Assembly (NCBI GenBank): GCA_016712275.1
Contig: JADJRI010000021.1
Coordinates: 27,550 to 91,549, forward strand
DNA length: 64,000 bases
Direction of reading: 5' to 3'
DNA from: Planctomycetota bacterium
GTDB taxonomy: Bacteria > Planctomycetota > Phycisphaerae > UBA1845 > UTPLA1
Notes under the pieces: model-generated
Database searches by the model: none
What the model saw: the letters and a program-made list of their open reading frames with translations, nothing else
Told to the model about the DNA's origin: nothing
Shown here: positions 47,306 through 57,826 of the stretch, piece after piece
How the letters are laid out: every line of letters starts with the position of its first letter
Position numbering within the stretch: position 1 is the stretch's first letter
Program-made: the position numbers and the translations under genes

Positions 47306-48307
47306 ATGAGTCAATTGACATTACTTGTGGTGGCGGTGCTTTTTGTGGGGCCGTCCAGTTTGTTTTTTGGTGTTGACCGTGTGCATGCGGCGCAGGCAGC
47401 GTCGACCGGCGACACATGTGCCGAACTTGAACACGCGGCGGCCGCGGCCAAGACGCCGGTCGAACGCGCCCATGCCCATTTGAATCTCGCGCGGTGCCGG
47501 CTGGTTAATGAATGCGCCGCCCCGCTTTCGGCCGAACTCTGCTGGACGGCCAAACCGGATTCCACCCTGAAGGAAATCGTTACCAATGGCAAAATGGATC
47601 TCAAAGTCGCAAAAGCGGCGATCGAAGCCCTTCCCGAGTCCACGGACGATTCGATTCGAGGTCAGTTGGCTGATCGATACGACATGCTCTCCAGTTTTGC
47701 GGCGTTATTCGGGGCGCTGGCCGACTTTGATGACAAAACGGAATCATCGCGTTCAAGTTTGATCGATGCGTGCGTCGGCGTGTCGACCTATCTCGATGAT
47801 CCCAATCCCGGCATTGCTGTATCGGCCAAGCTGTGGCAGGGCGTGGCCTATCGCCGCGCGGGACGACCCGATCGAACGCTCCAATTGTTGTGGCCGGCGA
47901 TCGGTGAGCCTGCGGCCAATCGTGTGGATTTTTTTGTTCGCGTTGAGCGATGCCGAAGTTTGGCTTACAGCGGGCAATTTGTCGCGGCGCTTTCGCTGGC
48001 GATAAAGCTGGATGAACTCGTTGATGAATGCTTGAAGAATGAATCTGACGACGCAATAAAACGGGCTGAAGAAAGCCTGCGGTGGGTTCGCGTGGTGATT
48101 TATCGTCGCTGGGCCGAGCATCTTCGCGTGGAGGGAAAAAAGGAACGGGCAACATCCGCCGATGCGGAGGCTGCGAAATTGCTTGGCGAGGTGAAGTATC
48201 CGCCTGCGATCGATCGATGGCTACGGCTGGAGCAGGCCATTGTCGGCCTGCCTGATTGGACGATCGAAAGTGCCGCGACTTCGAAGAAGGCATCGGACGA
48301 GCCTTGA
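47306..48307 (+). CDS. Exported protein of unknown function with TPR-like helices
   Basis: 333 residues from ATG 47306. The signal peptide (LLVVAVLFVGPSSLFFG) probably ends near VHAAQA. The remainder is helical and contains repeated helix pairs such as KTPVERAHAHLNLARCRLVN, VSAKLWQGVAYRRAGRPDRT and AYSGQFVAALSLAIKLDELV, with TPR-like spacing but no firm TPR consensus. Four Cys in the N-terminal third may form disulfides. It precedes moaC on the same strand by 37 bases, which says little about its function. Confidence 0.6.
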   Translation: MSQLTLLVVAVLFVGPSSLFFGVDRVHAAQAASTGDTCAELEHAAAAAKTPVERAHAHLNLARCRLVNECAAPLSAELCWTAKPDSTLKEIVTNGKMDLKVAKAAIEALPESTDDSIRGQLADRYDMLSSFAALFGALADFDDKTESSRSSLIDACVGVSTYLDDPNPGIAVSAKLWQGVAYRRAGRPDRTLQLLWPAIGEPAANRVDFFVRVERCRSLAYSGQFVAALSLAIKLDELVDECLKNESDDAIKRAEESLRWVRVVIYRRWAEHLRVEGKKERATSADAEAAKLLGEVKYPPAIDRWLRLEQAIVGLPDWTIESAATSKKASDEP

Positions 48308-48344
48308 GCCGCAAATCGTGTTTTGGACTGATTGGGATCCCAAC

Positions 48345-48836
48345 TTGCCGCAGATTAGAAAAAAGACAAATCGACTGAGCCACTTGAATTCCAAGGGCGA
48401 GGCCAGGATGGTGGACGTGTCCGAGAAGCCGGTCACGGCGCGTCGCGCGCTCGCTTCGGCCGAGGTGCGCGTTTCCGCCGCCACGATAAAGCTCATCAAG
48501 AATCAGAAAATGCCGAAGGGCGATGTGCTGGCCGTGGCGCGCATCGCGGGCATTCAGGCCGCGAAAAAAGCGAGTGAGCTGATCCCGCTCTGCCATCCAT
48601 TGCCGATCGATGCCGTCGATGTGGCGGTGACACTTCACTCGCCGGGTCGCATTCGGATCGAGGCGAGTGTTACCGTGCAGGCCCGCACGGGAGTCGAGAT
48701 GGAGGCGATGACGGCGGTGAGCGTGGCGGCGCTGGCGGTGTATGACATGTGCAAGTCGGTGGACCGGGGCATTGTGATTGGGCCGGTTCAGCTAGAGGAA
48801 AAGTCCGGCGGCCAATCGGGGGGATGGCGACGCTGA
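48345..48836 (+). CDS. moaC: Cyclic pyranopterin monophosphate synthase
   Basis: 163 residues from TTG 48345; the exact start is uncertain because no ribosome site is clear, but the family begins close to L-S-H-L-N-x-x-G-E-A-R-M-V-D-V, which is present. The enzyme makes cyclic pyranopterin phosphate in the first step of molybdenum cofactor synthesis. Blocks KGDVLAVARIAGIQAAKKAS, ELIPLCHPLPID and EMEAMTAVSVAALAVYDMCK with the final Lys/Asp catalytic region are normal. Other Moco genes are not in the window. Confidence 0.93.
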   Translation: MPQIRKKTNRLSHLNSKGEARMVDVSEKPVTARRALASAEVRVSAATIKLIKNQKMPKGDVLAVARIAGIQAAKKASELIPLCHPLPIDAVDVAVTLHSPGRIRIEASVTVQARTGVEMEAMTAVSVAALAVYDMCKSVDRGIVIGPVQLEEKSGGQSGGWRR

Positions 48837-49030
48837 TTTGTTCGCCGACCGCGGCGATTTGTCCCCCAATGCGGCCCTCGTTCATCTAGAAAACACGACC
48901 AAGGGGGCCGGGCGTCGTGTTCAGGGGCCGCTCGTTTTCAAAACTTATGAAACAGGTTCATCGGCTTGTGGCTGGCATGGGGAATTTACTACAATCCGGC
49001 GTCTCATTCGCCCTGAATGGCAGTGACGCA

Positions 49031-50002
49031 ATGAATACGACCCTTGATCTCATAACGCCGGTTTCCACATCGCTCGCGCAGGTCATCGAAGTCTTCGATG
49101 CCGAGTTGCGATCTGACTTGCCCTTTGTCAATCACCTGACGGAACAGGTTCGGCGCTATCGCGGAAAGTTGCTGCGGCCGAATCTGTTGTTGCTGGCGGG
49201 CGAAGCGACGGGCGAATCGAACCGGGACCATGTTGTGCTGGCGGCAGGCGTCGAGATGGTGCATATGGCCACACTCGTTCATGACGATGTGCTGGACGAG
49301 GCCGATGTTCGCCGGCGCAACGTGACAATCAATCGGATGATCGGCAACGAAGGGGCGGTGCTTCTCGGCGACTTTCTGATTTCGCATGCGTATCACTTGT
49401 GCAGCTCGTTCGGGGCGACTTGGGCGTCTCGGCGCGTCGCGGCGGTGACGAACGTGGTGTGCGAAGGCGAATTGATGCAGATCGAAAATCGCGGGAACTT
49501 CGAGCTGACGGAAGCAGATTATCTTGAGATCATTCGGCGCAAGACCGCGGCGCTGACCGGGCTGTGCTGCGAACTCGGGGCGACAGTATCGGATGCACCT
49601 GCAGATTGGATCGAGCATCTGGCGGCCTATGGCGCGGAACTGGGCATGGCGTTTCAGATTGTGGACGATCTGCTCGATCTCAACGGCACCGAAAAAGAGA
49701 CCGGTAAGTCAGTCGGGCGCGATGCGGAGATGGGGAAACTGACACTGCCGCTTATTCGTTTTCTGGAGCAGGCGACGCCGCGCGAGCGTGCCGCGTTGAT
49801 TGAAGCGCTGGGGGCAAGCGGCGCGCAGAAGACGGCTGGAATTCGCGAGGTAATCTCGAATTCAAACTGCGTGGAACAGGCGCTGGATGCTGCGCGGGGG
49901 TATGTCACTTCCGCGCTGGCACATCTTCAGGTTCTGCCCGATAGTCCCGCGCGGTCCAAGCTGATTGCCGCGGCGGAATTTGTCATTCGACGCCGGACGT
50001 AA
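49031..50002 (+). CDS. Polyprenyl diphosphate synthase
   Basis: 323 residues from ATG 49031; two earlier in-frame ATGs exist. Long-chain prenyl transferase of the IspA/IspB fold, which adds isopentenyl diphosphate units to make the side chain of quinones or carrier lipids. Both Asp-rich motifs are present: LVHDDVLDEADVRRRN (first, DDxxxD) and FQIVDDLLDLNG (second). The length and the KLLRPNLLLLAGEA and GKSVGRDAEMGKLTLPLIRF blocks fit octaprenyl/nonaprenyl synthases. Product length is not readable. It lies between moaC and convergent recO. Confidence 0.92.
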   Translation: MNTTLDLITPVSTSLAQVIEVFDAELRSDLPFVNHLTEQVRRYRGKLLRPNLLLLAGEATGESNRDHVVLAAGVEMVHMATLVHDDVLDEADVRRRNVTINRMIGNEGAVLLGDFLISHAYHLCSSFGATWASRRVAAVTNVVCEGELMQIENRGNFELTEADYLEIIRRKTAALTGLCCELGATVSDAPADWIEHLAAYGAELGMAFQIVDDLLDLNGTEKETGKSVGRDAEMGKLTLPLIRFLEQATPRERAALIEALGASGAQKTAGIREVISNSNCVEQALDAARGYVTSALAHLQVLPDSPARSKLIAAAEFVIRRRT

Positions 50003-50009
50003 TGTCGAC

Positions 50010-50747
50010 CTATTTGGCCATTCCAATCGCCAGCTTGAACGGCGCGGATAGCTTTGCCGGCTTGCACATGATTTCCCGGAGATGATAATCGAGCAGATCG
50101 AATACGCGCGCGAGCGATGAAGGCCCGCCCGTCGCTCCGTCCAGAATCGCCAATTCCTCGGCCGTCACGCGCCGTTTTTCGACGACGGCGGGCTCACAGT
50201 CCCGGCAAATCGCCCCGCCCTGCCGCGAACTGAAATAAATAATGGGGTCTCCCGTCACGCCGCGGCCGCAGTTCATGCACACCGTGCCCTCGGGTTTCAT
50301 GCCGATTTCCAAGAGCAATTTCCGAAGATACTGAATCAGCATTCGGAGCACGTCGTCGCCGGAGAGCAGTTGCAGCAATTCAACCAGACCGTCAAACAGC
50401 GCGACATGCGGATCATGGGGTTCGGTCAACTGGGATGTCACTTCGGCGGCATATTGTGCCGCGTAAAGTCGGGAAAGGTCGGCGCGCAGGTGGGGATATG
50501 AATCGATCTGGCGCCATTCCGTCATGACGCCCAGCACTTCCGCCTTGTTCGGATTTGAGGAATAGACGACGTGCCCCAGTTCCAGCAAATCGACGCCGAC
50601 GGCCACGCGCGTCTTCGTTCCGCGCTTGATGCCCTTTGCGATCAATCGCTCCTGGCCGTGTTCGCGCGTGAAAACGGCGAGCACCTGGGAGGTTTCACTG
50701 TAGTCAAGTCGACGCAGGACAACAGCCATGTCTTTGAGGAGGCTCAT
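50010..50747 (-). CDS. recO: DNA repair protein RecO
   Basis: 245 residues. RecO binds single-stranded DNA and, with RecR, loads RecA in gap repair. The N-terminal OB fold begins LKDMAVVLRRLDYSETSQVL and the helical domain contains the zinc site CMNCGRG...CRDC (residues about 155-185). Length is normal. It ends eight bases from the polyprenyl synthase stop in the convergent direction and starts seven bases downstream of the CorC-like gene, with which it is probably cotranscribed. Confidence 0.93.
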   Translation of the reverse strand: MSLLKDMAVVLRRLDYSETSQVLAVFTREHGQERLIAKGIKRGTKTRVAVGVDLLELGHVVYSSNPNKAEVLGVMTEWRQIDSYPHLRADLSRLYAAQYAAEVTSQLTEPHDPHVALFDGLVELLQLLSGDDVLRMLIQYLRKLLLEIGMKPEGTVCMNCGRGVTGDPIIYFSSRQGGAICRDCEPAVVEKRRVTAEELAILDGATGGPSSLARVFDLLDYHLREIMCKPAKLSAPFKLAIGMAK

Positions 50748-50754
50748 GGAAGTG

Positions 50755-52006
50755 TCACTCGCTTGGCGCTACGGCCTCGGTCAGATGAAGACGCAGTTTT
50801 CGAATGCTCCGATCGTCGGCATCCGTTACTTCAATGCGGATATCGCCGTCTTCGGCCGACTCGCCGATGGCGGGAATGCGGCCAAGTTTGCTGAAGACGA
50901 ATCCGGCAACGGTGTCATAGGCATCATTCACCGGCAAATCGATGCCCAGTGATTCGTTCAAATCCTCCATGCGCACGCGTGCGTCGACGTCGGCGGTGCG
51001 GTCGTTAATTCGCAGGATCGGCGGGGCCGGCGGGGTTTCGTGCTCGTCGGCAATATCGCCGATGAGCTGCTCCATGATATCTTCGAGCGTCACGAGGCCG
51101 GCGGTGCCGCCGTATTCATCGAGTACGATGGCGATATGCACGCGCGTCTGCTGAAATTCCCGCAGTAGCGACGACAAGTCCTTTGTTTCAGGCACAAACA
51201 TGGCCGTCCGCATGACATGTTTCAGTTGGAATTCGGCGGGATTCGCGATGCGCAGGAGGTCCTTGGCGTAGAGTATTCCAACGACGTGGTCGAGCGAATC
51301 TTCGTACACGGGCACGCGAGTGGCCGTCGGACAGAATGGCTTCGCGCACTTCCTCCATGTTTGCGCCGGACTCGACACCGACGATGTCAGTTCGCGGTGT
51401 CATCACTTCGCCCACCGACGTTTCGTCGAGGGTCAACGCCGAGCGGATGATCTCCTTTTCAGCCGGGTTCATCATGCCGCTGAGTTCTCCATGACTGACG
51501 GCATCCATGATTTCGAGTTCGAGCTGTTCGGAGCGGTCGACGGGTTCGCGCGGTGCGCCGGCGAGTCGGCGCACGATCTCATCGACGCCGCCCACGACAA
51601 CCAGGAGCGGCGCCAATGCCCGGCGCAGCAGCTCCATCGTTGGGATGATCGCGGCCATGTAGGCGTCGCCCGCATGGCGAGCCCATCCAACAGGCACGCC
51701 GACTGCGAAGACGATCAGCCAGGCAATCCATGTGCCGCCGGTCAGCGACCATCGAAGGGTTGTATCTTCGAAGCGTCCAAAGGCATGAAACAGCAGGCAT
51801 GCAAAACCAAATATGACCGAATATTGAGTAAGTAGAAGTACGCGGGCATATTGCCTTCGAAAACGAAAGAAGCGATCCACCGTGTCGCCGCCTTCGCCCA
51901 AGGCTTCGATGAGGCGCGTGCGCGACGCGGCCCGCACACATGCCACCGCGGTGCCAAGCAGCACCGCGAGAATCGTCAACAGAATGGAAAAACCCGCAAT
52001 GAACAA
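50755..52006 (-). CDS. CorC/HlyC-type CNNM-CBS membrane protein (one frameshift)
   Basis: About 417 residues after restoring one missing base at 51313-51319. It starts at TTG 52006 (FIAGFSILLTILAVLLG). Order: CNNM membrane domain with about four spans, an acidic linker (EIMDAVSHGELSGMMNPAEK), then a CBS pair (TPRTDIVGVE...ILSDGHSR, continuing VPVYEDSLDHVVGILYAKDL) and a CorC_HlyC domain (VLDEYGGTAGLVTLEDIMEQ...IDLPVNDAYDTVAGFV). The family (YfjD/YtfL/CorB-like) is linked to Mg/Co efflux or cation homeostasis. All blocks are present, so the shift is probably a sequence error. It lies in one run with recO. Confidence 0.88.
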
Positions 52007-52047
52007 TAGTTGTCAATTCTCATGCCGATCGTTCGGCGTCATGATCA

Positions 52048-53744
52048 TCAGGATGGATGAGCGCTCAGTGTCGGGCTCAATTCGCCATCCATTCCCGGCT
52101 TCGGCAACAGATACTGATGTTTGAACTGTTCGGCCGTTTTTGATCGCATACGCCGGAGCCGCTTTTCTCGTTCCGAAAGAAACCCATCCGGCAATTCGAC
52201 CAGTTCGACGCCATCGAGCCGCAGGGTCTGGCGTTTTGATGCATATTCAACGCTGATGTCGCACAGCGCGCCGTCGTACCGGCCGGCGAGGCCGTCCAAT
52301 TCGACAGTGGATGATCGTTCGACGTAGAGCCGATAGCGCGGCACTTCCTTGAATTGCGGCGACAGAACAAACAAGCCCGGCGGCGGTTTACCATTTGCAA
52401 ACACGCGTTGCATGGCCGAAACGACCTGGTCTTCGGTCAGTTTCTCACCCGTCATCGATGCCGTGTGGGCGTCGCGGCTGAGAAACTCGATCATCGGGGC
52501 TTCACCATGCCGCTCCGTGATGCGCACACGATCGCCCATGTCGTATCGATAGAGGCCGCTGTGATTCGTCAACACGAGGAAATACTCCTCGCCCGTGGTC
52601 ACTTCGTGGCTGCGCAGCACCGTCGGCGAATTCGAGCCGTATTCATTGGCGGGGATAAACTCAAAAAACTGAGAAGTGACGGCGAGAATGCCGGTCGCGG
52701 TATGATCGCTGATCGGGATCGACATGCGGCCTTCGCTGGCGATGAGGCCGATGTCGCGGGCCGGGGCATCGCCGAACATTTTTGGAAATTGCTGCTCGTA
52801 GAGGCCCATTGTGCCTCCGGTCCAGTGGGCGCGAAACCCGAGTTTCCAATAGTCCTTCGGATACATCGTGCCGGTGCGCGAGACGATGTGTTCGAGGCGC
52901 TTCGCGGTGGCGGGGTCGGCCGAGATGCGCGGAGCGACGGCCCGGCGAATGTCCTCGGCGATGGCCAGTTCACTCCAGAGGGTGCCATCGTGAATGTCGC
53001 GAATCATCTGTTCCCGAAATTCGTTGGAGGTCTTCGCGAGCAAGAGTAGCGTGGAAGGATTGGCGGTGACGAGCCAGGCCACATCCTTCGGAATTGCCAG
53101 GCGCATGATGGCATAATACTGGATCGCGGGTCGGTGACGCGGCTGATCTCCAGCGGCGACGTGTAGTATTTCTTGACGAGTCCCTTTTGCGTTGCGGCGA
53201 GGAGGCCTGTGATGGCGCCGCAGGGTGCGCCGGAGGGCGCGGCATGGTCGTTCATCGGGCTGGTGACCTGCACGATGTGGCGCAGGAATGTACCGGGATG
53301 ATCCGACAGTGTTTTGAGTCCCCAAATATTCCAGCCGCGTCTGCCTTGTTCCAGCGTCTTGGGTGTGACGGGAATGTACTTGGGCTCGGCCGTCGTGCCG
53401 CTGGTGAGGGCGAACATCAAGATTTGTTCGGAAGGGTTGAAAAGCGCGCCGACATCGCCGCCGCGCACCGCGTCGATGTGTGGCCTGATTTGATCGTAGT
53501 TGCGAATGGGCACCTGCCGGCGAAAATCCTCATAGCGCTTGATGCGGTCAAAGCCATGTTCGCGCCCGAAGCGGCTTTCCGAATGGCGCCGCAGTATTTC
53601 GTGCAGCAGTTTTTCCTGGGTGTTGGTTGCCCGCTCGACGGCTTTGAAAAAATTGCGCGTCGTGCGGCCGGCATGGGCTTGGGCCAGCTTGCTGATGATA
53701 TGATCGAGCCAGGATTGTTTCTGAGCCATTTTCGGCAGCATCAT
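52048..53744 (-). CDS. GH3-like acyl-acid-amido synthetase family protein (one frameshift)
   Basis: About 565 residues after restoring one base at 53124-53130. It begins MAQKQSWLDHIISKLAQAHA or at an ATG five codons earlier. The ANL-type fold is visible: the phosphate loop FALTSGTTAEPKYIPVT, the middle part (TDP, then AIQYYAIMRLAIPKDVAWLV), the region LIASEGRMSIP and the Tyr-Asp box YRYDMGDRVRITE. This is the bacterial GH3 family, named for plant jasmonate/auxin conjugating enzymes; bacterial substrates are mostly unknown and membership near lipid or natural-product genes is variable. It probably activates an acid with ATP and transfers it to an amine. Confidence 0.85.
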
Positions 53745-53885
53745 AGCGTGAAATGGCGGGTTTCGCGAATGCGGCTACTTCCGAGAATGCTGCAATGCAT
53801 TGGCGGAAAGATGATGTGGATTCGCCGGCGGTGGTCGAACCGACGCCACCCTTCTTGCCATAATTTCGATTAGAATTCGCACTGC

Positions 53886-54863
53886 GTGGACAAATCCGAG
53901 AATAATCTGGTCGCATGGATCGCCGAGCGGCTTGGCAAGGCGAACGCGAGCGAGGATTCGTTGCCGATCGGTATCGGCGATGACATGGCGATGATTCGAC
54001 CGGGCGGCGCGGGGGTGCTTATCGCGGCCGACATGCTGATGGATGGTGTCGATTTCGATTCGGCGATACATGAGCCGGAGCGCATCGGCCGAAAGGCGCT
54101 GGCGGTGAATCTGTCGGACTGCGCCGCGATGGCGGTTCAGCCGCGATACGCACTCGTGAGTCTGGCGCTGCCGAACGGTTGGTCGATGGGTCAGGCGCAG
54201 CGTTTGTATGTGGGCATGGAGGAACTGGCGAAGCGATACGGCGTTCGCATCATCGGCGGCGACACCAACAGTTGGGACAAGCCGATGGTGATCGACGTGA
54301 CAGTGGTTGCGGAGCCGTGGCCGGGTGTCAGACCAGTGACGCGAAGTGGTATGAAGCAGAATGATATTCTTGTTGTGACCGGAAACCTTGGTGGCAGCAT
54401 TTCGGGCCATCATCTCGATTTCGAACCGCGCGTGCTCGAAGCGAAATGGCTGGCCGAAAAGCTGGGTGACAATCTGCATGCCATGATGGATATCAGTGAC
54501 GGCCTCTCGATTGATGCGATGCGGATGTGCGATGCATCCGGGTCGGGTATAGAATTCAATCGGTCGATGCTGGAATCCGTCGCATCGCGGTCCGCATTGG
54601 CCGCGGCGAAGGGTGACCCGGAGAAGACCTTGAATCATGTGCTGAATGACGGCGAGGATTTTGAGTTGTTGTTTGCGGTTGATGCGAATGCATGGACCGA
54701 ACTTCGAGAATCGCCGGAGGGCCGGAAGACGATTTCGCCGCATGTTTCGCCGCGATACACTGGCGTCGGCCGCGCCTTGCATGAGCCGGGAGTCTGGCTT
54801 TGCAATGGCATGGGGATTGAGAAAACACCCATCACCGCAGCGGGGTGGCAGCACTTCAAATGA
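53886..54863 (+). CDS. thiL: Thiamine-monophosphate kinase
   Basis: 325 residues from GTG 53886; no clear ribosome site. The enzyme phosphorylates thiamine monophosphate to the active diphosphate. AIR-synthase-like fold motifs: PIGIGDDMAMIRPGG, VAADM-type strand followed by VDFD, GRKALAVNLSDCAAMAVQPR, GGDTN, ATP site and ISDGLSIDAMRMC. Length is normal. The stop overlaps the tsaE start (ATGA), so they form one operon with rph. Confidence 0.94.
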   Translation: MDKSENNLVAWIAERLGKANASEDSLPIGIGDDMAMIRPGGAGVLIAADMLMDGVDFDSAIHEPERIGRKALAVNLSDCAAMAVQPRYALVSLALPNGWSMGQAQRLYVGMEELAKRYGVRIIGGDTNSWDKPMVIDVTVVAEPWPGVRPVTRSGMKQNDILVVTGNLGGSISGHHLDFEPRVLEAKWLAEKLGDNLHAMMDISDGLSIDAMRMCDASGSGIEFNRSMLESVASRSALAAAKGDPEKTLNHVLNDGEDFELLFAVDANAWTELRESPEGRKTISPHVSPRYTGVGRALHEPGVWLCNGMGIEKTPITAAGWQHFK

Positions 54864-55476
54864 TCGACAACGCCAACAACCCGACCGCCACCCACGCTGC
54901 ATTCACCGCCCGCCTCGACTCGAGAAGCGTTGACGAGACCATTGCCATCGGCCGGCAGATTGGTTCGATTCTCCGCGCCGGCGATGTTGTCGCGCTGGTC
55001 GGCCGTCTTGGCGCGGGCAAGACACATTTGTCCAGGGACTCTCCCTCGGCCTCAGGGTGGCCAACGATCGGAGCGTTAACAGTCCCACCTTTGTTATTGT
55101 GAATGAGTATGACGGCCGCATGCCCATCCACCACATCGACGCCTATCGGCTGGGGACGAGCGAGGAGCTGTCCGCCATCGGCTTTGAGGAATTGCTGACC
55201 AGCGGCTGCGTTGTATTAATTGAATGGGCCGACCGGGTGGCCGATGCGATGCCGCCCGAAGCGCTATGGATCGAGATCGAATCACCGGACGAGAATTCGC
55301 GGGTGTTGTCATTGCGTGCGGCGGGAGTTGAATTGGCTGATCGGCTTCGCTCGTCGGCCTTGACCGGTGCGTTAGGGCGGGCGATAAAGCAGTGCGTTAA
55401 GTTGAACGTGCAGGGTTCTGCGCAACGGCGACCGATTTCCGCACACGACACAACTGGAAACGACCAACCCACATGA
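54860..55476 (+). CDS. tsaE: tRNA t6A ATPase TsaE (one frameshift)
   Basis: About 205 residues after adding one T at 55027-55029, where ACATTTG should be ACATTTTG. Then the text reads GRLGAGKTHFVQGLSLGLRV and SVNSPTFVIVNEYDGRMPIH. The first part contains the Walker A GRLGAGKT; the D-A-Y-R-L motif (HIDAYRLGTSEEL) and IEWADRV follow. TsaE assists TsaB/TsaD in making the essential t6A37 tRNA base. The C-terminus is longer than usual by about 40 residues. It overlaps thiL and rph (ATGA at 55473-55476). The repair confirms a local single-base error. Confidence 0.9.
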
Positions 55477-56230
55477 AATCAATACGATCTTCCACCCGCC
55501 TTCGTCATGACGGCCGCAAGCCCGACGAGCTTCGACCTCTCAAAATCACGCGCGGCTATACGAAATGCCCCGCCGGCTCGGTGCTGATCGAGACCGGCCA
55601 CACGCGCGTTCTCTGTACGGCCAGTGTCGAAGAAAAAGTGCCGGAATGGCGGAAAGAGCTGGGGCTGGGTTGGGTGACGGCTGAGTATGACATGCTTCCC
55701 GCCGCGACCAATACGCGCCGCCAGCGCAATCGTGGCGGAAAAATCGATGGGCGCACTCAGGAAATTCAGCGTCTCATCGGCCGATCGCTTCGCGCGGTGG
55801 TGGATATGGCGAAGCTCGGCCCCCGAACCATCACGCTCGATTGCGATGTAATTCAGGCCGATGGCGGCACGCGCACAGCCAGTATCACGGGGGCCTATAT
55901 CGCCATGGTCGATGCGGTGAAACACTGCTGGCCAGAAAGGTGATTCGCGAAAATCCGATTACCGATCTTGTCGCGGCGGTGAGTGTCGGGCTGTTGAATG
56001 GGAAAGCCCTGCTGGACCTTTGCTATATTGAAGACAAGGATGCGGAGGTCGATTTCAACGTGGTGCTGACGGGGGGAGGGCGATATGTCGAGGTTCAGGG
56101 TGCGGCGGAGGCCGGTACGTTTTCGCGGATCGAGATGGATGGAATATTGAAGTCGGCGGATAAAGGGGTGGTGGAGCTGCACGCGGCCCAGAAGCGGGCT
56201 CTTTCGATGAGACGCAAATCGCAACGCTGA
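55473..56230 (+). CDS. rph: RNase PH (one frameshift)
   Basis: About 252 residues after adding one A at 55920-55922. The first frame reads MKSIRSSTRLRHDGRKPDEL...GAYIAMVDAVK and stops at CWPER; the continuation in the next frame is TLLARKVIRENPITDLVAAV, ending ADKGVVELHAAQKRALSM. The enzyme trims tRNA 3' ends by phosphorolysis. Motifs CTASVEEKVPEWRKELGLGW, YDMLPAATNTRRQRNRGGKI and DGGTRTASITGAYIA are conserved. It starts by overlap with tsaE. The shift is again in a homopolymer within an otherwise complete gene. Confidence 0.94.
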
Positions 56231-56242
56231 TGAGAGTGTGCC

Positions 56243-57121
56243 ATGAGGATGATTGACATCGACCGTCACTTATTGCCGAGCTGCCAGGCGATCGTCCCGC
56301 TTTGCCTTCTGTTGGCGATGGCCGGTTGCGATCCTGCGGGCGGCGGCAGCGGGTCAGGAGGCGGCGGTGGCGGGGGAATCGCGGAACTGTTTGGTGGCGC
56401 CTCTCAAAGCTCGCGCGAGACATGGACAATCGAATGCAGTGAATTCGAGGGCGGCCAGCGCAATGAAACGGCCGATCGGCTCGCGACGATGCTCAAGCAG
56501 GTGCAGGGCATCAATCCGCGTCTGGTGTCGGTGCGCCATGAGGATACGGTGAGCCGTGTTTTCTACGGCGAATACCAGCTTCGGTATAAAGAAGCCAAGA
56601 CCGATGGCGACAACAAGTCGCGCGGCGATCTGGTCATTGAAATCAGCGATGAGCTGAAGCGCGATCTGCGCTTTGTGCGGGGCCTGGCGGTCGGCGATCA
56701 GTATCCGTTTTTCACGGCGCGCCCGGTTGCGAAACTGGAGCCGTTCACGGGCAATCCGGCTTGGGATCTGCGAAACGCATCGGGCATCTACACGCTGAAT
56801 GTCGGCGTGACGTACAACACGCCGACGATGCATCGCGGGTATGAGGCGTATTATTACTTTGCACCGGACCATGCACAGGCCAGTATTTGCGTCGGGACAT
56901 TCAATGAGGATGCGTTTGTTTTCGACCGAGGCGGTCGCAAGGGATATTCCCCGAAGGTGAAGGCGCTGCAGGCGAAAGAGGATTTTCAGTACAACCTTGA
57001 GAACGGCCACCCCATGTACAAGTCGAAGAAAAACCCCGATGGCGGCAAGGTCGAGCGCGTGCCGAACTATTCGTTTCTTGCGAAGATTCCGAAGCGGGAG
57101 GATCTGCGCACCGGCCGGTGA
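56243..57121 (+). CDS. Lipoprotein of unknown function
   Basis: 292 residues. After a signal peptide the lipobox is LAMAGC, followed by a poly-Gly linker (GGGSGSGGGGGGG). The rest includes TWTIECSEFEGGQRNETADR, ATMLKQVQGINPRLVSVRHE and VSRVFYGEYQLRYKEAK, which resembles a SPOR-like alpha/beta fold, then a second region with GVTYNTPTMHRGYEAYYYFA. I do not recognise a named family. Peptidoglycan contact is conceivable if it is SPOR-like. It starts 12 bases after rph and ends 15 bases before rdgB, so it is part of the same operon. Confidence 0.65.
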   Translation: MRMIDIDRHLLPSCQAIVPLCLLLAMAGCDPAGGGSGSGGGGGGGIAELFGGASQSSRETWTIECSEFEGGQRNETADRLATMLKQVQGINPRLVSVRHEDTVSRVFYGEYQLRYKEAKTDGDNKSRGDLVIEISDELKRDLRFVRGLAVGDQYPFFTARPVAKLEPFTGNPAWDLRNASGIYTLNVGVTYNTPTMHRGYEAYYYFAPDHAQASICVGTFNEDAFVFDRGGRKGYSPKVKALQAKEDFQYNLENGHPMYKSKKNPDGGKVERVPNYSFLAKIPKREDLRTGR

Positions 57122-57136
57122 GTTTGTGCCCAGCTT

Positions 57137-57826
57137 ATGTCAGCGGTAACACCCGTGACCATTCTTATCGCCACCGGCAATCCGGGAAAGGCTCGCGAAA
57201 TCGAGGCGGTGCTGGGGCAAGCCGCGGACGATGCTGTTCATTCTGACGCTGCAATGTCGCCATCGAATATACGCTGGAAGACCTTCAAGGACTTTCCGCC
57301 CATCCCGGAGCCCATTGAAGACGCCGACACCTTTGCCGCCAATGCCGCGCTGAAAGCGTGCTACTATTCCAAGGCGACGGGCCTTTGGACGCTGGCCGAC
57401 GATTCCGGGCTGGAAGTCGATGCGCTGGGCGGCCAACCGGGTGTTCGCTCTGCTTATTTTGCCGATGAAATCCCCGAGACCGCCGCGCGCGAAATCCGCG
57501 ACCCGGCGAACAACCGGAAGTTAATTGCTATGCTGAAGGACGTACCCGCCGAAAAACGCACCGCCCGATTTCGTTGCGCGCTGTCGCTGGCCGACGGCGA
57601 TCGAATTCTCGCGACGTCCGAGGGTGCGATTGAGGGGGTGATCATTGATTTGCCGCGCGGGGAGAACGGGTTTGGGTATGACCCGCATTTTCTCGTGCCG
57701 AGCCTCAGTCAAACAACCGCCGAGATCGAATCGGACCACAAGAATCGGATCAGCCACAGGGGGCAGGCATTGTCGGAAATGTGCCGGCGACTTCGCACAT
57801 TACTTATTATTGAATCGCAAGATTAG
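57137..57826 (+). CDS. rdgB: Non-canonical purine NTP pyrophosphatase (RdgB/HAM1)
   Basis: 229 residues from ATG 57137. It hydrolyses dITP, XTP and ITP to keep them out of DNA. Family blocks: ILIATGNPGKAREIEAVL, EDADTFAANAALKACYYSKA, WTLADDSGLEVDALGGQPGV, RFRCALSLADG and GFGYDPHFLVPSLSQT. Length is normal. It closes the thiL-tsaE-rph operon. The DNA after it becomes visibly AT-richer, where the methyltransferase insert begins. Confidence 0.95.
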   Translation: MSAVTPVTILIATGNPGKAREIEAVLGQAADDAVHSDAAMSPSNIRWKTFKDFPPIPEPIEDADTFAANAALKACYYSKATGLWTLADDSGLEVDALGGQPGVRSAYFADEIPETAAREIRDPANNRKLIAMLKDVPAEKRTARFRCALSLADGDRILATSEGAIEGVIIDLPRGENGFGYDPHFLVPSLSQTTAEIESDHKNRISHRGQALSEMCRRLRTLLIIESQD